A stretch of DNA of 64,000 nucleotides from Christensenella sp034926635 (GTDB lineage: Bacteria; Bacillota; Clostridia; Christensenellales; Christensenellaceae): NCBI GenBank assembly GCA_034926635.1, contig JAYFQX010000005.1, forward strand, positions 62,001-126,000. The letters are read 5' to 3'. Position 1 is the stretch's first letter. Every line of letters starts with the position of its first letter. The notes beneath the pieces are model-generated. The model did no database searches. It was not told the origin of the DNA and was given only the letters and a program-made list of their open reading frames with translations. Of this stretch, positions 58,193 through 64,000 are shown piece by piece. A program made the translations under genes and the position numbers.

Positions 58193-58873
58193 TCATTCCA
58201 TTTTTTGAAAATCCAGTATTTTGAAGCTGTTTTTCCAATAATCTATGAGTCCCGCACGCTTCATGGCAGATAGCTCCCGCGAAAGGGCGCTGCGGTCAAC
58301 GCTCAAAAAATCTGCGAGCTCGTTGCGGTTGAATTCAATGAGAAAAGGATTGCTTTTTTGACGCCGGTAGGAAGAAAGTAAAAAAGCACCGATTTTTTCG
58401 CGCGTGGTGCGTTTGCCTAAAAAATCAATTTTTTCATTGAGCGCAATGTTTTTTCGTGCCAGCATGCGGACAAGGCGGGCGATAAGCGCATTATGAAAAG
58501 TGCAGGCATGGCTGCAAAGGGTGAGGACTTTTTCTACATTTAAAAAAAGTACGCGGGTTGCCGTTTGCCCTGCCATTACGGAAACCGGGCTTTCCGGTAA
58601 TCCCGCGCAGGCAAAGGCCTCGCCAAAAACGCCGCCGGGCATGATATATGCAATAATATTCCTTTTTCCAAAGAGGTCGTCCCGCAGCACTTGCGCCTGC
58701 CCGTCGAGCACAATGCCAAAGCTGCGGACAATGTCGCCGGTATTCCAGATGATATTATTTTTGGGGTAAACGCGTTCGTGGTACCCAAGACAGGAAAGCA
58801 TAGACCGGATTTCTTCCCGAGACATATTTTCAAATAATTCGGTTTGCTGCAAAACTCCAAAAAATTGTTCCAT
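58193..58873 (-). CDS. Crp/Fnr family regulator, probably HcpR-like
   Basis: The 226-residue protein (start ATG 58873 with GGGAGGG) has a cyclic-nucleotide-type sensor domain and a C-terminal HTH (NRNELADFLSVDRSALSRELSAMKRAG). It does not show an FNR-like N-terminal cysteine set, but has several inner cysteines (LCSHACTFH, ACAG). It is divergent from hcp, as in HcpR-hcp pairs that respond to nitric oxide or hydroxylamine stress. The shared palindrome at 58889-58902 is its likely site. Confidence 0.85.
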   Translation of the reverse strand: MEQFFGVLQQTELFENMSREEIRSMLSCLGYHERVYPKNNIIWNTGDIVRSFGIVLDGQAQVLRDDLFGKRNIIAYIMPGGVFGEAFACAGLPESPVSVMAGQTATRVLFLNVEKVLTLCSHACTFHNALIARLVRMLARKNIALNEKIDFLGKRTTREKIGAFLLSSYRRQKSNPFLIEFNRNELADFLSVDRSALSRELSAMKRAGLIDYWKNSFKILDFQKME

Positions 58874-58888
58874 ATTCCCTCCCGTTTT

Positions 58889-58902
58889 GTTGCAATTGCA
58901 AC
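58889..58902 (+). promoter_or_regulatory. Palindromic Crp/Fnr-type site between regulator and hcp
   Basis: GTTGCAATTGCAAC is a perfect 14-bp palindrome. It lies about 35-42 bases before a plausible hcp start point (with TACTAT at 58922-58927 as -10 and no good -35), the place of a class II activator site. Confidence 0.65.
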
Positions 58903-59006
58903 GGCACATTTGCTTCTATTGTACTATTCTCATACCAGGAAAGCAAATAGACGGGATCGGGGAGCGAAGGTTCCGGAAGAATAAAAAAGCAGGAGGAAAA
59001 TTAAAA

Positions 59007-60557
59007 TTGGAAATGTTTTGTTTTCAATGTGAACAAACGGCAAAGGGGCAAGGCTGCACTGTGGGAGGTGTCTGCGGGAAAAAAGCGGAAACGGCAAACC
59101 TGCAGGACGACCTCACCGCAAAAATGATCGAGCTGGCCTGCGCGGCAGAGGGCAAACCCCATTCGCAGGAAACAGACGATTATTTGGTGGATGGACTATT
59201 TACCACGGTAACAAACGTTAATTTTGATGATGCGGATATCCGGGCACTGTGTGGAAAAGGCGATGATCTTATTGCGCGTTTTGGTAAGACTGTTGATTTT
59301 TCCGCCGCAACAATCTGGCACAACGATGAGGACATCCGCAGCCTGCAGTCCCTTTTGCTGTTCGGGATGCGGGGCATGGCAGCCTATGCGCATCATGCGC
59401 GTATTCTCGGGAAACGTTCAGCAGAAGTAAATGCGTTTTTTTATAAAGGATTGGCAGCGATTGCAAAGAGGCTTCCCGCAGAAGAATATCTTGCACTTGT
59501 GATGGAATGCGGCGAGGTAAACCTTTTGTGTATGCAGCTTCTGAACGACGCAAACGTTGGAGCTTATGGAAAGCCGGAGCCGACAGCGGTCACCACCGAT
59601 GTAGAAGCGGGACCTTTCATTATCGTGACGGGGCATGACCTTCATGATTTGAAGCTTCTTTTGGAGCAAACGGAAGGCAAAGGGATCCATGTTTATACCC
59701 ATGGCGAAATGCTGCCGGCACACGCCTACCCGGAGCTCAAAAAGTATGCGCATTTGAAGGGGAACTTCGGTACGGCATGGCAAAATCAAAAAAAGGAATT
59801 TGACGGAGTCCCTGCGCCGATTCTTTTTACCACAAACTGCCTGATGCCCCCGGCGGAATCATATGCGGACAGGGTATATACCACTTCTGTGGTGGGATAT
59901 CCCGGGATGACGCATATCGGTGATGATAAGGATTTTTCACCGGTGATTGAAAAAGCGCTTGCGCTGGGAGGTTGGAAAGAAAAGAAGGAAATGAGCGGTA
60001 TCAACGGCGGGCATACGCTGACCACGGGGTTTGGGATAGACACTGTGCTTTCGGTGGCGCCGCAGGTGATCGATGCGGTAAAAGAAGGCAAAATAAGCCG
60101 GTTTTTCCTGGTGGGAGGCTGCGACGGGGCAAAACCGGGACGAAACTATTATACGGATTTTGTTAAGCAGACGCCGAAGGATTCGGTGATCCTGACGCTT
60201 GCATGCGGCAAATTCCGTTTTAACGATCTTGACCTTGGCACGGTTGCGGGACTTCCGCGGCTGATGGATATGGGACAATGCAACGATGCATACTCCGCGA
60301 TTCAGGTTGCCCTTGCGCTGGCGGATGCGTTTGCGTGCGGTGTGAATGATTTGCCGCTTTCTCTTGTGTTGTCATGGTATGAACAAAAGGCAGTCTGCAT
60401 TTTGTTGACGCTGCTGTCGCTCGGCATCCGGGATATTTACCTTGGACCTACGCTGCCGGCGTTTGTATCGCCGAACGTGCTTGATATCCTTGTGGAAAAA
60501 TTCAATATTCATCCGGTTTCTACCCCGCAGGAAGATCTAAAAGCGATCCTGGGCTGA
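59007..60557 (+). CDS. hcp: Hybrid cluster protein (hydroxylamine/NO reductase)
   Basis: The 516-residue protein begins MEMFCFQCEQTAKGQGC and shows the N-terminal cluster cysteines 5, 8, 17 and 23. Further cluster ligands appear in VMECGEVNL, TTNCLMPP, CDGAKPGRNYYT and ACGKFRFNDL. Hcp reduces hydroxylamine or NO in anaerobes. TTG 59007, 10 bases after AGGAGG, is the likely start; ATG 59013 is close but further away. The divergent Crp/Fnr gene probably controls it. Confidence 0.94.
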   Translation: MEMFCFQCEQTAKGQGCTVGGVCGKKAETANLQDDLTAKMIELACAAEGKPHSQETDDYLVDGLFTTVTNVNFDDADIRALCGKGDDLIARFGKTVDFSAATIWHNDEDIRSLQSLLLFGMRGMAAYAHHARILGKRSAEVNAFFYKGLAAIAKRLPAEEYLALVMECGEVNLLCMQLLNDANVGAYGKPEPTAVTTDVEAGPFIIVTGHDLHDLKLLLEQTEGKGIHVYTHGEMLPAHAYPELKKYAHLKGNFGTAWQNQKKEFDGVPAPILFTTNCLMPPAESYADRVYTTSVVGYPGMTHIGDDKDFSPVIEKALALGGWKEKKEMSGINGGHTLTTGFGIDTVLSVAPQVIDAVKEGKISRFFLVGGCDGAKPGRNYYTDFVKQTPKDSVILTLACGKFRFNDLDLGTVAGLPRLMDMGQCNDAYSAIQVALALADAFACGVNDLPLSLVLSWYEQKAVCILLTLLSLGIRDIYLGPTLPAFVSPNVLDILVEKFNIHPVSTPQEDLKAILG

Positions 60558-60571
60558 AAAACAAGAAAGAA

Positions 60572-60608
60572 AAAATCCCTTTTGCGATGATAGCAGAAGG
60601 GATTTTTG
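60572..60608. terminator. Terminator between hcp and the DUF1836 gene
   Basis: AAAAATCCCTTTTGC and GCAGAAGGGATTTTT form a stem with one interior mismatch around an 8-base loop. A and T runs serve both converging genes. Confidence 0.85.
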
Positions 60609-60617
60609 GCTTTTTGC

Positions 60618-61151
60618 TCAAAGGTCGATTTCGCTTAAAAATTGCAACGCTTCCGAACGGACACGTGAAGAAATATAAGCAAGAACCATCACCTGTAAAA
60701 CAGGTTTTAACCGCGCATATACGGAAGGATCAAGATCCCGCTGGGATAAAAGATGGTCTATCAAATCTCCCGTATCGGTTGCGGCGCGGATGGTATCGGG
60801 CGGAATCAGCCCCAGAAGTCCGACAAAGCAGCCGTAAATCAGGGAAGGCGCATCAGGCGAGACGCGCCTGACAAATTCTATCATGCTGGTAATCTGGTCG
60901 ATCTGGAACGTATCATTGAGCATATTGATCATCACGATCGTACAGAACTGGTCGCGGTTATATTTTTTGTTGACTGGCGGCGGCACAAACTTCCGCTTGA
61001 CCCAATTTTGTACGGTGTGGGCGGAAAGCCCGGTTAATTGCAAAACCTGAGAGAGTACAAGGCCGTTTGTGGCAAACAGAGAGTCAAGGAAGGTCTCTGC
61101 GCTTGCAGCCGTATTGATTTCTACCGTGGTTCCCGGTAAATATGTCGTCAT
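60618..61151 (-). CDS. DUF1836 family DNA-binding-like protein
   Basis: The 177-residue protein has a MerR-like helix-turn-helix, LVLSQVLQLTGLSAHTVQNWVKRKFVPPPVNKKYNRDQ, followed by a helical domain, matching DUF1836 proteins of Bacillota. It probably binds DNA, but no target or effector is known. It has its own promoter at 61172-61200 containing repeated CATATG. Confidence 0.85.
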   Translation of the reverse strand: MTTYLPGTTVEINTAASAETFLDSLFATNGLVLSQVLQLTGLSAHTVQNWVKRKFVPPPVNKKYNRDQFCTIVMINMLNDTFQIDQITSMIEFVRRVSPDAPSLIYGCFVGLLGLIPPDTIRAATDTGDLIDHLLSQRDLDPSVYARLKPVLQVMVLAYISSRVRSEALQFLSEIDL

Positions 61152-61171
61152 AAAAACATCTCCTTTATTTT

Positions 61172-61200
61172 ATGATAACATATGGTCATATGACTTTCAA
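61172..61200 (-). promoter_or_regulatory. Promoter of the DUF1836 gene with CATATG repeats
   Basis: On the minus strand TTGAAA (61200-61195), 17 bases and TATCAT (61177-61172) form a promoter. The spacer holds CATATG twice, four bases apart, which could be a regulator site. Confidence 0.6.
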
Positions 61201-61245
61201 ATGTTTTCGATTGAACTGATGTGACTTTTTGACAAGAAAAAATCA

Positions 61246-62220
61246 TTAAAACGGATAGCCTGCGTCGACACGCATTTGCAGCATCATCTTTGAAACATCC
61301 AAAGAAAGCTTCTGTGCCGCATGGTATTCTGCCGCGCTGCCTTCCGGGTCGGTAATATAACGATAAAAATCCCGCATTTCATTTGCCATTAAATCGCGCT
61401 TTTCTACATCGCCAAATATAATATCTTTACTGCCGTCCGTATGAAACAGCGAGATGCCGGACAAATGGTGCACAAACTCGATGGAAATCGTGCCTTGATC
61501 ACCAAGAATTTCTGAGCCGCAGCGATCCTGACCGGTTTTACAGGCGGTAAGGGTAAGCAAAAATCCTGGATAATGGAAAATGCTGGTGAAGCTTCCATCG
61601 GCGCCGGTAGACAGGAAGTTAGCTGTAGTGAATGCGGATTTAGGGAAACCAAACAAGTCAAGTGCAAGATAGACACAATAAACCCCGAGGTCCATCAGGC
61701 AGCCTGCGGCAAATTCCGGGTTGAAAATATTGGGAAGCTCCCCGCTGCAAAAAGCTGCATAGCGTGAAGAAAGCTGGGAAAAATCAAGATGAACACCGGT
61801 AATATTGCCGATTTCAGGAAGAATAGCTTTTAAGATACGGCGTTGTGGCTGATGAACCATCATAATGGCTTCCATCAGGACGACGTTATTTTGCTGTGCG
61901 AGCTGCGCCAGTTCGTGCGACTGCTGCGGCGTTACGGTAAGCGGTTTTTCGCAGATCACGTGTTTGCCTGCCTGCAAAAACAGTTGGCATTGCTCGTAGT
62001 GCAACGCGTTTGGGCTTGCGATATAAATAGCATCGGCTCTGCTTTTTGCCAAAGCAGAGAGGCTGTTGTATGCGCGGCTGCAACCAAAGCCTGCGCCAAA
62101 TTCCTGCGCACGCGCAAGGCTGCGTGAATAAACGCCGTCAAGCTCCCACAGACCTGTGCTGCCTGCGGCTTCAATCATCTGGGATGCGATCCCAGAGGTA
62201 CCGATTGTTGCGTATTTCAT
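61246..62220 (-). CDS. Gfo/Idh/MocA family oxidoreductase
   Basis: The 324-residue NAD(P)-dependent enzyme starts YATIGTSGIASQMIEAA (Rossmann) and has the family's EKPLT motif (catalytic lysine) and DLGVYCVYLALDLFGFP. It oxidises or reduces a sugar or sugar acid, but substrate is unknown. The ATG follows GGAGG. It is a single gene on the minus strand. Confidence 0.9.
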   Translation of the reverse strand: MKYATIGTSGIASQMIEAAGSTGLWELDGVYSRSLARAQEFGAGFGCSRAYNSLSALAKSRADAIYIASPNALHYEQCQLFLQAGKHVICEKPLTVTPQQSHELAQLAQQNNVVLMEAIMMVHQPQRRILKAILPEIGNITGVHLDFSQLSSRYAAFCSGELPNIFNPEFAAGCLMDLGVYCVYLALDLFGFPKSAFTTANFLSTGADGSFTSIFHYPGFLLTLTACKTGQDRCGSEILGDQGTISIEFVHHLSGISLFHTDGSKDIIFGDVEKRDLMANEMRDFYRYITDPEGSAAEYHAAQKLSLDVSKMMLQMRVDAGYPF

Positions 62221-62359
62221 ATGTATCCTCCAATGATTTATGGTATTTTTAGTATACCATATTTCAGTATATCGTAAGGAAATATTAAGAATAATTCTTT
62301 GATTCGGAGGGTGAAGTATGGTATAACTGAATTAAAGAATGGAAAGGAGCATACTAGTC

Positions 62360-63049
62360 ATGATTTGTGGACAATGTAATCAGGAATATGATGGAAATTT
62401 AGGCGCTTGCCCATACTGTGGCGCACCAAACCAGCAGCAGGCAGCGCAGCAGGATCAAAATCAAACGCAACAGGAGGCCGCATATGCACCGCCGGTACAG
62501 CAGCCGCAGGACAGCAGCACTGCACCGCAGCAGCCGCAGTATAATCAGGCTCCGCCGCAGCAGCCGCAGTATAATCAGGCTCCGCCGCAGCAGCCGCAGT
62601 ACGGTCAGGCTCCGCCACAGCAGCCGCAGTACGGTCAGGCTCCGCCACAGCAGCCGCAGTACGGTCAGGCTCCGCCGCAGCAGCCGCAGTACAGTCAGGC
62701 TCCGCCGCAGCAGCCGCAGTATAGTCAGGTTCCGCCACTGGGAGAAAAAGCCAAGAATTTTGGAATTGGCTCCATGGTTTGCGGGATCATCGGGCTTGTC
62801 CTTTGCTGTGTGCCTTTTGTGGGAGTGGTACTCAATATTCTTGCAATTGTTTTTTATACACTTGCAAGGAAGAATATGGCGCCGAGTGAGCAGAACGGCA
62901 TGGCGACAGCAGGACTTGTTTGCGGGATCATCGGGTTAATCGTTTCGATTTTTGTGACGATCATCATGGTTGTGGCACTTTCTATATATAGTACGCTGAC
63001 TTACAGCTATGCGTCGACGTATCCGTGGGATTTTTTCTTTAATTTTTAA
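62360..63049 (+). CDS. Zinc-ribbon, Pro/Gln repeat, two-TM protein (DUF4190-like)
   Basis: The 229-residue protein has an N-terminal zinc ribbon (CGQCNQEY..CPYCG), a low-complexity region of seven 10-residue repeats of type APPQQPQY(N/G/S)Q (55-123), and then two hydrophobic helices in a DUF4190-like domain. ATG 62360 follows AAAGGAG. The protein resembles the next one in design. A membrane-anchored cytosolic scaffold is possible, but no function is known. Confidence 0.8.
   Translation: MICGQCNQEYDGNLGACPYCGAPNQQQAAQQDQNQTQQEAAYAPPVQQPQDSSTAPQQPQYNQAPPQQPQYNQAPPQQPQYGQAPPQQPQYGQAPPQQPQYGQAPPQQPQYSQAPPQQPQYSQVPPLGEKAKNFGIGSMVCGIIGLVLCCVPFVGVVLNILAIVFYTLARKNMAPSEQNGMATAGLVCGIIGLIVSIFVTIIMVVALSIYSTLTYSYASTYPWDFFFNF
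62522..62728 (+). repeat. Seven tandem 30-bp repeats inside the gene
   Basis: The unit encodes APPQQPQYxQ, with the first unit one residue shorter. Neighbouring units differ by only a few bases, so the number of copies may vary between strains. Confidence 0.95.
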
Positions 63050-63155
63050 CGCGAATACAGGCTGTTGAAATGGATTTCACAAGAATACGCGGTTTTTTTT
63101 GCCGCGTATTTTTATGAAGGCGCGTACTTTTGCGCCGGATATGGAGAGATAGAAT

Positions 63156-63656
63156 ATGATATGTAAAAGATGCGAACAAACCTACAGCGATGCGCTCACT
63201 ATGTGTCCTTATTGCGGTGCGCCCAAAGAAGCCGGACAGGAACAGCCTTCCAATAATGCGGAGAGTGGTTATGGCGAAACACAGCCGCAAGGCACACCGC
63301 CTGTTTACGGGCAACAGTATGGGCAAAGTGCCTATGGTCAACAATATGGGCAGCCGCAATATTACGCGCCGGTACCCGTGAAGGTAAAAGGCGCATCGGC
63401 ATCCCTCATATGCGGTATTATTGGATTTATTTTATGCTGGATTCCGTTTGTGGGATTGGCGCTCAACATTATAGCGATCGCGCTTTCGGCATCTTCCAAA
63501 AAGTATGGGCAGAGCGGCATAGCGACCGCAGGGCTTGTTCTTGGGATTCTAGGGTTGATCGTCTCGATCATCGTCTCGGTAGTTATGCTGTTTGCATTTG
63601 CTGCGATAGGTGCGATTGCGGGGATCGGCTCGGGGATTGCTACTGTTCTGTCATAA
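63156..63656 (+). CDS. Zinc-ribbon, Tyr/Gly/Gln-rich, two-TM protein (DUF4190-like)
   Basis: The 166-residue protein has a zinc ribbon (CKRCEQTY..CPYCG), a Tyr/Gly/Gln-rich linker (YGQQYGQSAYGQQYGQPQYY) and two TM helices in a DUF4190-like domain similar to the one encoded at 62360 (LICGIIGFILCWIPFVGLALNIIAIAL). The pair is probably a tandem duplication with diverged linkers. The binding site (GGAGAG) precedes the ATG. Function unknown. Confidence 0.8.
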   Translation: MICKRCEQTYSDALTMCPYCGAPKEAGQEQPSNNAESGYGETQPQGTPPVYGQQYGQSAYGQQYGQPQYYAPVPVKVKGASASLICGIIGFILCWIPFVGLALNIIAIALSASSKKYGQSGIATAGLVLGILGLIVSIIVSVVMLFAFAAIGAIAGIGSGIATVLS

Positions 63657-63665
63657 CGCAGGAAG

Positions 63666-63701
63666 AAAAGGACCGCTCGGCTTGCCGAACGGTCCTTTTT
63701 T
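63666..63701. terminator. Bidirectional terminator
   Basis: AAAAGGACCG (63666-63675) and CGGTCCTTTT (63690-63699) form a perfect 10-bp stem with T's after it, between convergent genes. Confidence 0.88.
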
Positions 63702-63708
63702 CATTTAT

Positions 63709-64000
63709 TTAATCCCTGTCCTCTTCTTTTTCCTGTTTTAAGGAATCGCCCAGCTTTTTTAACAGACCCTTTTTCTTTCGGCGCGTGAGAACGGAAAGCG
63801 CGCCTTTTTGTACAAGGTGTTCAAACAACTTCATAATGAAGGGCATCAAGAGGATGTTGATTCCTAAAACAATATATTGAGGGATGTTGAGCGGCGTTAC
63901 GCCGAAGAAATTACTCAGGAAAATCAGGCACAAGACAAATACGCCGATAGAAGCAGCCAAGATGATTTTTCGGGCGGTGGTAAACGGCTGACTGACTTTG
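63709..64000 (-). CDS. C-terminus of a membrane protein, possibly a cation-transporting P-type ATPase (runs off the window)
   Basis: The frame enters from beyond base 64000 and ends at 63709. The visible 96 residues have two hydrophobic helices (KIILAASIGVFVLCLIFLSNFF; IVLGINILLMPFIMKLFE) and then a Lys/Glu-rich cytosolic tail. A PFTTARK segment before the first helix resembles the end of P-type ATPases, but no catalytic motif is in view. The family call is tentative. Confidence 0.4.
   Translation of the reverse strand, partial: KVSQPFTTARKIILAASIGVFVLCLIFLSNFFGVTPLNIPQYIVLGINILLMPFIMKLFEHLVQKGALSVLTRRKKKGLLKKLGDSLKQEKEEDRD

Noticed and set aside
61180..61200. Third copy of the BMC operator at the DUF1836 promoter
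   Set aside because: Only the half AAAGTCAT matches; the other half does not, and local CATATG repeats explain the symmetry better.
62522..62728. CRISPR-like array from regularly spaced repeats
   Set aside because: The repeats are direct, without spacers, in frame and protein-coding.
62358..62738. Antisense frame across the Pro/Gln repeats
   Set aside because: It is the mirror of the 30-bp repeats (Ala/Glu/Pro-rich), without a binding site or family resemblance.

Overview
The window looks like a chromosomal segment of an anaerobic, low-to-mid GC Bacillota, most likely a Clostridia-class gut-type bacterium. A Christensenellaceae-like organism is possible but I cannot prove it. The reasons are AGGAGG-type ribosome binding sites with many TTG/GTG starts, lipoprotein solute-binding proteins, an RND pump without adaptor or outer-membrane partners, a hybrid cluster protein, and many zinc-ribbon proteins. 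No rRNA, tRNA, CRISPR array, insertion sequence or prophage was recognised.

Region 1 (about 360-21309) is the centrepiece: a bacterial microcompartment (BMC) locus followed by a sugar catabolic and uptake gene set, nearly all on the + strand. The shell genes are two BMC-H hexamers, one PduT-like BMC-T trimer with the iron-sulfur cysteine, and four BMC-P pentamers, one with a long charged tail. The core enzymes are PduL phosphotransacylase, a CoA-acylating aldehyde dehydrogenase, a PduS/RnfC-like electron carrier, and a DeoC-like aldolase with an N-terminal encapsulation helix. This resembles the sugar-phosphate-utilising (SPU) class of BMCs. The DeoC-like protein has lost two canonical catalytic residues, and the class II aldolase further along has Ser in place of the catalytic Asp, so the substrate may be new. 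A GntR/UTRA regulator sits inside, and a 19-bp palindrome lies in both of the locus's promoters (near 404 and 7137). Downstream are a zinc dehydrogenase, a 2-hydroxyacid dehydrogenase, the class II aldolase, an FGGY kinase, a flavin reductase, a ribose-type ABC importer with two tandem binding proteins, an unassigned TIM-barrel protein and a PIG-L deacetylase. The inferred flow is import, oxidation and phosphorylation, aldol cleavage to an aldehyde, then acyl-CoA and acyl-phosphate in the compartment.

Region 2 (21340-27852) holds a PatB-type C-S lyase, an RND pump with a large coiled-coil insertion and its TetR regulator (perfect operator at 22682-22695), and a HAD phosphatase. Region 3 (27979-30522, minus strand) is a cluster of zinc-ribbon proteins plus a 51-residue overlapping gene. 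Region 4 (30776-34212) encodes a sugar-binding lipoprotein, a membrane sensor with a LuxR-type DNA-binding end, and an XRE protein. Region 5 (34304-44167) holds glycogen phosphorylase, a glutaredoxin-like protein, an MGMT-family protein, MscL with a zinc ribbon, a glyoxalase-like protein, an APC permease with a structured leader, a two-domain PPK2 kinase and an ABC-2 exporter.

Region 6 (44570-52677) is a second sugar system: an AI-2/rhamnose-type ABC importer, DhaK and DhaL, and a convergent LacI regulator. Repeated GTTTAGTAAAC-like sites lie at both the transporter and lacI promoters. Region 7 (52826-64000) holds an aldo/keto reductase, a YdcF-like protein, the feoA-feoB-small Cys-rich protein iron operon, a DUF5996-like protein, a divergent Crp/Fnr regulator-hcp pair sharing a perfect palindrome, a DUF1836 protein, a Gfo/Idh/MocA dehydrogenase, two zinc-ribbon membrane proteins, and a partial transporter running off the end.
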